From Candidatus Anammoximicrobium sp. (lineage in GTDB: Bacteria; Planctomycetota; Planctomycetia; Pirellulales; Pirellulaceae), in the NCBI GenBank assembly GCA_012515235.1, contig JAAYYU010000148.1, forward strand, positions 62,001 through 126,000: a stretch of DNA of 64,000 nucleotides, in the 5' to 3' direction. How positions within the stretch are numbered: the stretch's first letter is position 1; each line of letters opens with the position of its first letter. This document shows, in pieces, positions 25,403-33,920 of this stretch. The position numbers and the translations under genes were made by a program. Under the pieces are notes generated by a model, which saw only the letters and a list, made by a program, of their open reading frames with translations, was not told the origin of the DNA and did not search any database.

Positions 25403-26524
25403 ATGCGAGGTTTTTCGGGGGCAACCGTTGCGATGACCGTTGTTGGCATTGTGGCGGCCACGTCGTCTGTGGGTGGAGCGGAAACGAAATCTTCCGGGCC
25501 TGATCCCGCGCTGTATGAGAAGACGGTGGGCAGGGCGATTCAATTCCTGATGGCGAGCCAGTCGGACGACGGCTCGCTGAGTTCTCAGGTCGGGATCGGC
25601 CCCACGGCGCTGGCCGCGCTGGGCCTGTTGCGAAGCGGCCGCACGGCAGACGATCCGCGAGTGGCGAAGGCCCTGAAGTATTTGGAGGAGTACACCCAGG
25701 AAAGCGGCGGGGTCCATGCGCCGGGCAGCCGTATTTCGACGTACGAGACCTGTATCGCCCTGGTCTGTTTCCAGGAGGCCAACCGCGACGGGCGGTTTGA
25801 CAAGATCATTCGGGAGGCGGAGAAGTTCATTCGCAGCGGCCAATGGGAGGAAAGCAAAGGCAAGGACCGCTCCGACCCGGCGTACGGCGGTGCGGGCTAC
25901 GGCGGCAAGTCGCGGCCCGACCTGTCGAACACGGCGTTCTTCATCGAAGCCCTCAAGTCGTGCGGGGCCGGCGCGGATGACCCGGCGATCCAGAACGCGC
26001 TGGTCTTCGTCTCCCGCTGCCAGAACCTGGAAAGCGAGCACAACACCACGCCGTTTGCCGCCAAAGTGAACGACGGCGGGTTCTACTACACCTGCGTGCT
26101 GGAGCGGCAGGACGAACAGCGGCAGACGACCGACGGCGGCCTGCGAAGCTACGGCTCGATGACGTATTCGGGCCTGAAGAGCATGATCTACGCGGGCCTG
26201 ACGAAGGACGATCGGCGACTGCAGGCGGCGGTCGACTGGATTCACAAGAACTACGGCGTCAACAGCAACCCCGGCATGGGCGACGCCGGCCTGTATTACT
26301 ACTACCACACGTTCGCCAAAGCGTTGGACGTGTTGGGGGTCGACTGGATCGAGGACGCCCAGGGGGTGAAGCACGACTGGCGCCGGGATTTGACCGAAGA
26401 ACTCGCCCGGCGACAGCAGGAAGACGGCTCCTGGGTCAACGCCAACACCCGCTGGATGGAAGGCGACCCGCACTTGGCAACCGCGTTCGCACTGCTGGCG
26501 CTGTCGCACTGCAGACCCAAGTGA
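25403..26524 (+). CDS. Exported prenyltransferase/squalene-oxidase repeat protein
   Basis: 373 residues from ATG 25403 with a strong GGAGGCGAAGTG leader. Signal peptide-like start (to SSVGGAETK). Repeats of the alpha/alpha-barrel type are seen as AIQFLMASQSDDGSLSS, ALKYLEEYTQESGGV, ALVFVSRCQNLES, AVDWIHKNYGVNSNPG and LARRQQEDGSWVN. These resemble the QxxDGSW motifs of terpene cyclase-like folds. The DXDD motif of squalene cyclases is absent, so a cyclase activity is unlikely. Such exported repeat proteins are common in planctomycetes with no known function. It may have lost its original neighbour to the deletion that truncated the upstream DUF1559 gene. Confidence 0.8.
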   Translation: MRGFSGATVAMTVVGIVAATSSVGGAETKSSGPDPALYEKTVGRAIQFLMASQSDDGSLSSQVGIGPTALAALGLLRSGRTADDPRVAKALKYLEEYTQESGGVHAPGSRISTYETCIALVCFQEANRDGRFDKIIREAEKFIRSGQWEESKGKDRSDPAYGGAGYGGKSRPDLSNTAFFIEALKSCGAGADDPAIQNALVFVSRCQNLESEHNTTPFAAKVNDGGFYYTCVLERQDEQRQTTDGGLRSYGSMTYSGLKSMIYAGLTKDDRRLQAAVDWIHKNYGVNSNPGMGDAGLYYYYHTFAKALDVLGVDWIEDAQGVKHDWRRDLTEELARRQQEDGSWVNANTRWMEGDPHLATAFALLALSHCRPK

Positions 26525-26679
26525 TTCGGAGATGTGGCGGAGTTGGCGATGCGGAGATTGGGAGAGGCGTTTTCCGAAAACAGGTTTGGGTGAGGCTCAG
26601 GCTGCAATCGTATCCGCAAGAGACGGTCCGGGAACGGCAGTCCCGGAGGGGCCTGCAGCGTCAAATCTCCCAGGCATCA

Positions 26680-26969
26680 AACCTCCCAATCGCGCGGCCT
26701 TTACGCTCGTCGAACGGCTCGTCGTGATCGCCATCATCGGCATCCTGGTCGCGATCCTGCTGCCGGCGATCGTCTTCGTGACGCGCTAGCCGACGGTGGC
26801 GATGTGGGGCGAGCGCATGATTGTCCTGAAGGATGGGCGCGTGCTCAGCGAATTCCCGACCAGGCAATTCCGCGATCTGCACGAGTTGGCCGCCGCCCTG
26901 TGGCCGGCCAGTTCCGCCGCCCGTGCCGAACCCTTGCGACTGCTGCAGGAAGGGCGGACGGCCTTGTGA
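26680..26969 (+). pseudogene. Chimeric remnant: prepilin N-terminus joined in frame to an ABC-transporter ATPase C-terminus
   Basis: One frame reads [20 protein letters not shown] and LLPA, a prepilin/DUF1559 N-terminus, then directly IVFVTR, a TAG stop at 26787, and PTVAMWGERMIVLKDGRVLS to a TGA at 26967. Restoring TR-stop to THD gives VFVTHDPTVA, the switch-histidine (H-loop) region of MacB/LolD-type ABC ATPases, followed by the typical MIVLKDGRV. So most of the pilin gene and nearly all of the ATPase gene are missing, and the H-loop His has changed to Arg and the next Asp to a stop. Clearly decayed. Confidence 0.72.
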
Positions 26970-27710
26970 CGGAGAGACAGGGATGCGGTTTTTCCTCCGC
27001 TCGTGGCTCGGTGCCGGTGACCTTCGTCGCCGGCCGCGAAGCCTCTGAGATACTCATGCTTGATTCCCCGTTGGTTCTCCCGGCCACCACGCTGCTTGCC
27101 AGCGTGGAGCCGTGTTCGCAACCAGAACGTCGGCCCTTGTGGAGCGGCCTGCCACCGCTCGGCTCGTCCGGGTGGGGCAATGTTCCCGTGGCGCTTGGCC
27201 GGCGGGGCGAATCGGGCCGTCGTGCCGAAAACACCACGCTGCTTGCCAGCGTGGTGGCGAGACGGTGGGGCGCGTCGGGTTGCCGGTGCTGAACATCGTT
27301 CGACGGAGGCAAGCGGCGGCGCGGCGTCGAAAGACCCGTTGGCGAGATGTTCCGGTTCGCATCGCCGTCGCGCGACGGTCCTCGGCGAACGAGGCTCAGC
27401 CGTGTTGCGATTCCTGCCAGAACGGCCGCAGTCTTGGGATGCCGAGGAGGATTCCCGAAGCCCACGAGGCAGCGCGCGGCAGGGACCGTCAATTTGACAC
27501 TCTCCCTTGTGTCTGTTAACATGCCCGCGCCGAAGACGTTGTCCCGGCTCCGTGGCCAGGGCTTTCGCCCGTGCATACACGCAGCTGCAGGAAGCCAGCC
27601 CTTCCCAAGGGGCCCGGCTGCTTCCGCGGTGGCCGTTGGCCGCGTGGGGAGCGGGGGCGTTCCGGTTGTCCGCACTGCTACCCACCCACTCTGGCTCAGG
27701 AGCCCCGCTG
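26970..27710. other. 741-nt gap without a gene
   Basis: No frame in either strand looks coding. It holds two copies of a palindrome at 27086 and 27233 and repeated GC-rich strings (gagacggtgggg, ctgcttgccagcgtgg). A ribosome-binding site, CAGGAG at about 27698, belongs to the gene at 27711. The gap continues the decay zone upstream. Confidence 0.6.
27086..27254. repeat. Two identical 22-nt palindromic repeats
   Basis: ACCACGCTGCTTGCCAGC plus GTGG occurs at 27086-27107 and again at 27233-27254. Each copy is itself a hairpin: CCACGCTG pairs with CAGCGTGG around CTTGC. The 125-nt between is unrelated. These look like dispersed intergenic palindromes. Confidence 0.7.
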
Positions 27711-28880
27711 ATGTCCTGCCTCGAGATGACACCCCGCCAACGCGTCCGCCGAACGCTGAGCCATCAGGAGCCGGACCGCGTGCCGTTCGATTTGTCGTCC
27801 ACGCAGGTCACCGGGATCAGCAACACGGCCTACGTGAATCTGCGCCGGCAGCTGGGAATGCCTGCCCTGGAGCCGGACACGATGGACGTGGCCCAGCAGG
27901 TGTGCGTGCCGCACGAGGACCTGATGCAGCGGTTCCAGGTCGATACTCGCGGCCTGTTCCCGCGGATCAGCACGAACTGGAACATCGACTTGCGGGACGA
28001 GGGCGACGCCTGGGCGTTTGTGGACGAATGGCACTGCAAGTACCGGATGCCGAAAGAAGACGGATTGTACTTCAGCCTGTGCGTCAGTCCCTTGGACGGT
28101 ACGGTGCTGACCAACGACGTCATCGATTCGCTGGGCTGGCCGGAGCCGGACGACCCGCGCCGCTGGGCCGGTTTGCGGGAGCGGGCGGTGACGCTGCGCG
28201 AGGCGGGCTACGCCGTGGTCATGAGGGGGCTGTGCGCCGGGATTCTGGAAATGGCTTGCCGGCTGCGTCCCATGGACCAGATGATGATGGACCTGGCGCT
28301 CGGCGAAGCCGCCGCGCTGCACCTGCTGGCCAAGATCGCCGAACTCAAGGCCCGCTTCTGGGAAGCCGCGCTCGACGATCTGGGCGACGTGCTCGACGTC
28401 GTCGTTGAAGCCGACGACTACGGCACGCAGCAATCCATGCTGGTCAGCCCGGACATGTACCGGCGGCTGTTCAAACCGCTGCAGGCCGAGTTGTTCGACA
28501 TCATCCGCAAGCGCGCGCCGGACGGCTTCATCTTCTTCCATTCTTGCGGCAACGTGCGAGCGCTGATTCCGGACTTTGTCGAGATCGGCGTGGACATCCT
28601 GAACCCGGTCCACGTGCGGGCCGCGGGCATGGAACCGGCCGCCCTGAAGCGCGACTTTGGCCGCGACATCTGCTTCTGGGGCGGCGGCGTGGACACCCAA
28701 GGCGTGTTGCCCAGCGGCACGCCCGAGCAGGTCCGGGAGGATGTGAAGCGCAACGTCGCCGCGCTGGCGCCGGGCGGCGGTTACATCTTCAACACGGTTC
28801 ACAACATCCAGGCCGACGTCCCGCCGGAGAACATCCTGGCCATGTGGGAAGCACTGCGCGAGGCGGGCGTCTACCGTTGA
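27711..28880 (+). CDS. Uroporphyrinogen decarboxylase-family (URO-D / MtaA-like) protein
   Basis: 389 residues from ATG 27711, with AGGAG 8 nt upstream. The N-terminus MTPRQRVRRTLSHQEPDRVPFD is the common beginning of the URO-D/methyltransferase superfamily. Later blocks include DDYGTQQSMLVSPDMYRRLF, FIFFHSCGNVRALIPDFVEI and CFWGGGVDTQGVLPSGTPEQ, the metal-coordinating H-x-C-G/GG region of the family. It lacks the RQAGR motif of true HemE, so it is more likely a corrinoid-linked methyltransferase or a related enzyme. It is first in a tight operon of secreted polysaccharide enzymes (gap of 23 nt to the next gene). A role in O-methyl sugar demethylation is conceivable but only inferred. Confidence 0.85.
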   Translation: MSCLEMTPRQRVRRTLSHQEPDRVPFDLSSTQVTGISNTAYVNLRRQLGMPALEPDTMDVAQQVCVPHEDLMQRFQVDTRGLFPRISTNWNIDLRDEGDAWAFVDEWHCKYRMPKEDGLYFSLCVSPLDGTVLTNDVIDSLGWPEPDDPRRWAGLRERAVTLREAGYAVVMRGLCAGILEMACRLRPMDQMMMDLALGEAAALHLLAKIAELKARFWEAALDDLGDVLDVVVEADDYGTQQSMLVSPDMYRRLFKPLQAELFDIIRKRAPDGFIFFHSCGNVRALIPDFVEIGVDILNPVHVRAAGMEPAALKRDFGRDICFWGGGVDTQGVLPSGTPEQVREDVKRNVAALAPGGGYIFNTVHNIQADVPPENILAMWEALREAGVYR

Positions 28881-28903
28881 TTCAGAGCGAGAGGAGTGTA
28901 GCG

Positions 28904-30808
28904 ATGAACGGAACGGACCGAAGAAGGCGGCGTGTGAACGCCGTGTGGCTGGTGGTTTGGGTGATTGGCTGCGGAGTGTGCGCGGGGGCGGGCCAGGCCG
29001 CGGAAGGCCCCGCCAGCGCGCGCACGTTCTACGTCGACTCGAAGACCGGGCAGGACGGCAACGACGGGCTGTCGGCGGAGCGTGCCTGGCAGAGCCTGGA
29101 GCGGGTCAACGCGGCCGAGCTGAAGCCGGGCGATACGGTGCGGTTCCAGTGCGGCGGCGTGTGGCGCGGGGCCCTTGTGCCCGCCAGCGGCAAGGCGGGC
29201 GCACCGGTCACCTACACGTCGTTCGGGGAAGGTCCCAAGCCGCTGATCCTGGGCTCGCTGCCTCGCGACCGCAGCGAAGATTGGCAGCGCGTCCGAGAAA
29301 ACGTCTGGGCCACCTTGCCGATGGAATACCAACTGGGCGAAGAAGTCTTGGATCTGCGCGGCGGCCGGTGGAGCCGGCATCAGGAGCAAGACGCGGACGT
29401 CGAGGTGACGCACGTGGAGGACGCGGCAGGCACGATCCTGCGCATCGCCTGCTCCAACGGCGGATCGGCGTCGAACCACGTGCAGCTGTGGGGACCGCCG
29501 CTGCCCGTCCAGAAGGGCGCGTGCCTGCTGCTGACGTTCCGTGCCCGCAGCAGCCAGCCGTTCCGCTTGCCCAGCATCGGAGTCCTCCACGGAGGTTCCC
29601 CTTGGAATCGGTTCGCCAGATCGGCCCCGGTGAATCGCCCGCTGGACGCGGATTGGGAAACCTATCAAGCCGTGTTGGACGTCCAGGAATCGGCGGAGAC
29701 CGGCCGGCTGCACCTCAGCCTGGGCGGCTTGCTGCCCGCCGGCGCCGTGTTTGAGTTCCAGCCGGAAAGCGTGCGTCGGGCCACGCCCAACGTCGCCGAT
29801 CCGCTGACCGTGGACGTGGGCAACCTGATTTTCGACGGAGGCGCCGTCTGCGGGTGGAAGAAGTGGTCGCTCGACGACCTGACCAAACCTTATGACTACT
29901 ACTACGACGGCGCGGCGCAACGGGTGTACCTGTACTGCGAGGCCGCCCCGACCGCGCGGCACAAGAGCATCGAACTGGCCCTGGCCCGGCACGTGATCAA
30001 TCAGGGCGGCAAGCATCACGTGGTCTACGATGGCCTGGCTGTCATGAACGGCGCGGCCCACGGTTTCGGCGGCGGCGGGACGCACGACCTGGTGATCCGC
30101 AACTGCGACTTGGGCTACATCGGCGGGGCCCACCAGTTCACCCGGCCGGACGGCAAGCCCGTGCGGTTCGGCAACGCCATCGAGTTCTGGGGAGCCTCCC
30201 GCGACAACCTCGTGGAAGGCTGCCGCATCTGGGAAGTCTACGACGCGGCCCTGACAAACCAGGGACGCGGCGACGACTCGAAGCAGATCAACATCACGTA
30301 CCGCAACAACCTGATTTGGAATTCCGAGTATTCGTTCGAGTACTGGAACGGCCCGGAAACGGCCGTCACGGAGAACGTCCGTTTTGTCAACAACACCTGC
30401 GTCAATGCCGGCCGCGGCTGGGCTCACCAGCAGCGTCCGGACCGCAACGGCAGCCATCTGATGTTCTACAGCAACACGGCCGCGACGAAGGGCGTCGAAG
30501 TAAAGTACAATATCTTCTACGACCACAGCGACTGGGGCAGCCGCTATTCCAGCGGCTGGCAGGTGCTGCCCGACATGGACTACAATCTGTGGTTCAGCCA
30601 GACGGGCGTCATGGCCTACTGGTTCCGGCAGAAGATCGCGGGGTTCGACGAGTACCGCCAGGCGACCGGCCTGGACGCGCATTCGCAATTTGCGGATCCG
30701 CAATTCGTCGATCCGGCAGGCGGCGACTACCGCCTCCGCCCGGACAGTCCGGCCCGCAAGCTCCGATCCGACGGCGACCCGGTCGGCGCCGAAATGCTGT
30801 GGAGATAA
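28904..30808 (+). CDS. Secreted right-handed parallel beta-helix protein (lyase-like)
   Basis: 634 residues. Signal peptide (VNAVWLVVWVIGCGVCAGAG, cut near GQAAEG), then RTFYVDSKTGQDGNDGLSAE with AWQSLERVNAAELKPGDTV, the standard start of pectate-lyase-like and right-handed beta-helix proteins. A carbohydrate-binding-like insert lies about residues 150-290. Helix rungs follow as DLVIRNCDLGYIGG, DNLVEGCRIWEVYDAALTNQ, QINITYRNNLIWNSEYSFE and NVRFVNNTCVNAGRG. The C-terminus has the DYNLWFSQTG-FADPQFVDPAGGDYRLRPDSPA motif typical of this group. GAGAGGAGTG precedes the ATG. It probably cleaves or binds an acidic polysaccharide outside the cell. Second gene of the four-gene operon. Confidence 0.85.
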   Translation: MNGTDRRRRRVNAVWLVVWVIGCGVCAGAGQAAEGPASARTFYVDSKTGQDGNDGLSAERAWQSLERVNAAELKPGDTVRFQCGGVWRGALVPASGKAGAPVTYTSFGEGPKPLILGSLPRDRSEDWQRVRENVWATLPMEYQLGEEVLDLRGGRWSRHQEQDADVEVTHVEDAAGTILRIACSNGGSASNHVQLWGPPLPVQKGACLLLTFRARSSQPFRLPSIGVLHGGSPWNRFARSAPVNRPLDADWETYQAVLDVQESAETGRLHLSLGGLLPAGAVFEFQPESVRRATPNVADPLTVDVGNLIFDGGAVCGWKKWSLDDLTKPYDYYYDGAAQRVYLYCEAAPTARHKSIELALARHVINQGGKHHVVYDGLAVMNGAAHGFGGGGTHDLVIRNCDLGYIGGAHQFTRPDGKPVRFGNAIEFWGASRDNLVEGCRIWEVYDAALTNQGRGDDSKQINITYRNNLIWNSEYSFEYWNGPETAVTENVRFVNNTCVNAGRGWAHQQRPDRNGSHLMFYSNTAATKGVEVKYNIFYDHSDWGSRYSSGWQVLPDMDYNLWFSQTGVMAYWFRQKIAGFDEYRQATGLDAHSQFADPQFVDPAGGDYRLRPDSPARKLRSDGDPVGAEMLWR

Positions 30809-30821
30809 GGACTGGGAGGCA

Positions 30822-31976
30822 ATGATGCGACACCTGACGTTCCTGATTCTGAGCGTGTTCGTGACGGCCACGGCACAGGCCCAGCCGGCAGGCCGCCTCG
30901 CGCTGGGGCCGGCTCTGGAAGTGGACGCCGACAGCGGCGCGGAGATCTACCGGCTGGGCGGCGACGTCCGGCCGGCCGACAACATCTACGGGGAACAGCC
31001 CTATGGCGACGCCACCGGCCGCCGCATCGCCATCCGTTACTACCCGTTGCCGGACCAGCCCGGGGGGATCAGCATCCTGGATCTGCAGGACGGCTCGCTG
31101 CATGAAATCCTGTCGGGCAAACCGCCGTTCCCGGCGTTTCACGCCTGGGGCGAGTGGCTGTATTACGCTCAGACGATCGAGGGCGCCAGGCGGTTGCGAC
31201 GCTGCAATTATCTGAGCTTGCAGGTCGAGGATGTCGCCGAATTGCCGCCGGAGCGGGGCAGTTACAGCTACGGCAGCGTCTCGCCCGACCATCGCTACTA
31301 TGCCGTCAGCGTCCAGCCTCCCGCGGGCGGGCCGTCCCAAGTGCATCTGCTGGACCTGAAGACGAACCGCTGGAGCTTGCTGCTGGACAAGCCGGGCTAT
31401 CACGCCAAACACGAGCAGTTCTCGCGCGACGGGCGCAACCGGGTGCTGATCCAACTGAACCAGATGCCCGACGTCAAGGTCGTGTTGCTGAGCGAACTGG
31501 AGATCGGCTCCGGGGGCGGCGAGACACACAAGGAATGGCCGTTCCCGGCCGACCAGCCCTACACGCTGCGTCCCACGGGCCACGAGGCCTGGATCGGCGC
31601 CACCAGCCGCATCTTCTTCTCGACCGGCGCGAACGCCACGAGCAAGGGCAACGTGTGGAGCGCCCAGGTCGGCGACAAGAGTCCCACGCTGGTGTACGAA
31701 GGCAAGCGTTTCGGGCACGTCAGCGTGTCGCGCGACGGGAAGTACTGGATCGGCGACAGCGGCGAGAAGGGGATTCCGATCTACCTCGGCAGCTTCGCGA
31801 CCGGCCGGGCCCAGCGGGCGTGCTTCAGCCGCACGGAGTACGACGGTAAGCAGTGGAGTCACGCCCATCCGTACCTGACCGCGGACAACCAGTGGCTGAT
31901 CTTCGGCGCACGCCGCGACGGACACCCGCAAGCGCACGGAGCGAAGCTGAAGCCTGGCTGGTTGGAGACCCTGTGA
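30822..31976 (+). CDS. Secreted seven-bladed propeller protein, oligogalacturonate-lyase-like (PL22-like)
   Basis: 384 residues from ATG 30822; ATG 30825 is equally placed relative to GGGAGG. A signal peptide ends near TAQAQPAGRL. Blade-like repeats of the TolB/WD40 type are seen: ISILDLQDGSLHEIL, YYAVSVQPPAGGPSQVHLLD, and YWIGDSGEKGIPIYL. The end reads HVSVSRDGKYW and HAHPYLTADNQWLIFGARRD, like the histidine-bearing end of PL22 oligogalacturonate lyases, which use propeller histidines to hold Mn. The neighbouring beta-helix gene (13-nt gap) supports a polysaccharide-lyase pair. Specificity is not settled; homologues of other function share the fold. Confidence 0.72.
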   Translation: MMRHLTFLILSVFVTATAQAQPAGRLALGPALEVDADSGAEIYRLGGDVRPADNIYGEQPYGDATGRRIAIRYYPLPDQPGGISILDLQDGSLHEILSGKPPFPAFHAWGEWLYYAQTIEGARRLRRCNYLSLQVEDVAELPPERGSYSYGSVSPDHRYYAVSVQPPAGGPSQVHLLDLKTNRWSLLLDKPGYHAKHEQFSRDGRNRVLIQLNQMPDVKVVLLSELEIGSGGGETHKEWPFPADQPYTLRPTGHEAWIGATSRIFFSTGANATSKGNVWSAQVGDKSPTLVYEGKRFGHVSVSRDGKYWIGDSGEKGIPIYLGSFATGRAQRACFSRTEYDGKQWSHAHPYLTADNQWLIFGARRDGHPQAHGAKLKPGWLETL

Positions 31977-32028
31977 CCGGCGGTCTGGGAGGAGTCATTT
32001 TTCCGGCAAGTGGATTGGGAGGACGACG

Positions 32029-33039
32029 ATGGCAAGGCTTGGTCGGCGAGATTTCTTTGCTTGTTCTGCCCGCGCGGGACTCGGCTTGGCGGCCGGGGCC
32101 CTGGCGGCGGCTCCCCTCCTGGAGGCAACCGGCGTGACGGGCGGCAGCCTGGGACTCGGCGCCCGTCGCGCCGCAGCAGCGGACGGGCCGGCGCCGGCGG
32201 CACGAGGCCCGAAGATCGCCTGTTTCACGAAAAGCTTTCAAGACCGGCCGATCCCCGAAGTCTGCCGGATGTTCAAGCAGATCGGCTTGGACGGACTCGA
32301 CCTGACCGTGCGCCCCAAGGGGCACATCGAGCCCGCACAGGTCGCCGAGGAACTGCCTCAAGCCGTCGCCGCGGCAAAGCAGGCCGGCGTCGAGATCCTG
32401 TTCTTGACGACCGCCATCACCGACGCCGACGCCGACGCCGAACGCCTGCTGGCCGTTGCTGCCGAGCAAGGAATTCGCCGCATCAAGCTGGGATATTACC
32501 GCTACAAGCCGTTCGGCACGCTGGTCGCGCAGTTGGCCGAGATCCGCAAGCGGTTGGCGGAGGTGGCCAAGCTGGCGGCGAAGCACCAGGTGCTGCCCTG
32601 TGTCCACGTTCACTCGGGCGCGTTCCTGCCTTCGCACGGCACGCAGCTTTACGAACTGCTCCGCGATTTTTCGCCGCAGGAAGTCGGCGCGTATCTCGAC
32701 ACGGGGCACATGGCCGTCGAAGGCGGCCTCGACGGCTGGCGGCAAGGGATCGACTTGCTGGCGCCCTGGATCGCCCTGGTCGCCGTCAAGAACTTTTCGT
32801 GGGAAATGGCCGGCCGGGACGAGCAGGGCCAGCAGGTCTGGCGCACCCGGACCGTGCCCATCGCCGACGGCGTCTGCCCGCTGCCCCGCTTCCTCGCGGC
32901 GCTCAAGTCGGTCGGGTACGCGGGCGTCTATTCGCTGCACAGCGAGTACAAAGGCTCCCACAGCCTCCGGGATCTGGGCACCGACGAATGCCTGCAGCAG
33001 ACGGCCACCGATTTGCAGCACCTCCGCAGCCTGCTCTGA
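32029..33039 (+). CDS. Tat-exported sugar phosphate isomerase/epimerase-like TIM barrel
   Basis: 336 residues. A twin-arginine signal GRRDFFACSARAGLG leads to cleavage near ARRAAAADGP. The barrel shows KIACFTKSFQDRPIPEVCRM, GLDGLDLTVRPKGHIEP, LPCVHVHSGAF, GAYLDTGHMAVEGG, VAVKNFSWEM and YSLHSEYKG, the metal-binding Glu/Asp/His/Glu pattern of AP endonuclease 2 (xylose isomerase-like) proteins. It ends the operon 52 nt after the propeller gene. GGGAGGACG stands upstream of ATG. Export is unusual for a true intracellular isomerase but common in planctomycete paralogues. The substrate is unknown. Confidence 0.87.
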   Translation: MARLGRRDFFACSARAGLGLAAGALAAAPLLEATGVTGGSLGLGARRAAAADGPAPAARGPKIACFTKSFQDRPIPEVCRMFKQIGLDGLDLTVRPKGHIEPAQVAEELPQAVAAAKQAGVEILFLTTAITDADADAERLLAVAAEQGIRRIKLGYYRYKPFGTLVAQLAEIRKRLAEVAKLAAKHQVLPCVHVHSGAFLPSHGTQLYELLRDFSPQEVGAYLDTGHMAVEGGLDGWRQGIDLLAPWIALVAVKNFSWEMAGRDEQGQQVWRTRTVPIADGVCPLPRFLAALKSVGYAGVYSLHSEYKGSHSLRDLGTDECLQQTATDLQHLRSLL

Positions 33040-33254
33040 GCGTCGAGTGCCGCCCAGAGACAGGCGACGGACGCCGTTTTTTGGCCTGAAGACCCGATCA
33101 GCGCATCTGGCAGTCGGCCCTCGTCGCCTCATCCTGGACGTTGGCGTCCGAAGCCGGTTCTTGAGTCACCAGAGCGGGCAAGTTGGACCGCGCAATTCAT
33201 GCGCGAGTTGCGCGTCTTCTGTTGGAAAGGGGCCAATCTGGACCGGTGACGAGC

Positions 33255-33877
33255 ATGAACAGCACGGACATCCACGACATTCTGAACGAGGAGAAGGCTT
33301 GGCTGGCCAGCCATCCCAGCATGCAGCCTTGGGATGCGGGGTGCCGCCGCGTGGTGGCGTTGCTGGAGGATTGTCTGCGGCGGTACTCGGAAATGGTCCG
33401 CGAGCGGGCCGCGGGCGAGGGCGATGCGGATCGGGCCATTTACATCGCTCGCCTCTGGCAGTGCCTGGGCTATCACTGGCGGGATGCTCTCGCGATTTCG
33501 TCAAGCGACGACCACGTTGCAGCCAGCCACGTCGCCGAGCGGATCGCAGCGGGGCGGGGTTACCGTGGCGGCGGGCAGTTGGGCGGCGATCCACTCCGCG
33601 ATGTGGTGCTGGCCGTAGCCATGGTCCGCAAAGACCAGCGGGCTCCGCACGTATTTCAGGAAGACTACCAGGCTTTCGCCTGCGGTCTGGCGGCCAAAAT
33701 CCACAAGCGTCTGGGGGCCGATCCGGATTCCTGGTGGAACGACCTGCTCGATCACCTGGCAGGGTACTCAGGCCGAGCGGCCCGCCTGGACCGCTTTTCC
33801 GGCCGATGTGCTCTGCGCAACTGGCCCAGCGGTACTTGGAACGGGGAAGACAGGACCGAATACCTGGGGAACGCTGA
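33255..33877 (+). pseudogene. Frame-broken sigma-factor-like ORF (region 2 remnant)
   Basis: From ATG 33255: MNSTDIHDILNEEKAWLASH, a helical stretch, then VFQEDYQAFACGLAAKIHK, DSWWNDLLDHLAGYSG and LDRFSGRCALRNW. This resembles the region 2 of planctomycete ECF-type sigma factors, where a W/L-rich helix and FxGRCxLxNWL precede the -10 recognition helix. After NW the frame loses sense; another frame continues LAQRYLERGRQDRIPGER and stops at 33877, which suggests a frameshift or deletion at about 33828. No sigma region 4 follows. In the original frame there is no stop before the caspase start, so the two are open together. Family assignment is by pattern only. Confidence 0.5.
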
Positions 33878-33920
33878 TGAGTCCGTTGTCTTGATTGGTG
33901 GAAATCTGCGGAGGTTGGTG

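Noticed and set aside
26786-27685. Minus-strand 299-codon frame in the geneless gap
   Set aside because: Translation is driven by palindromic repeats and has no start signal or domain.
28871-30871. 666-codon minus-strand frame opposite the beta-helix gene
   Set aside because: Covers a clear secreted beta-helix gene with signal peptide and ribosome site; the antisense product has no motif.
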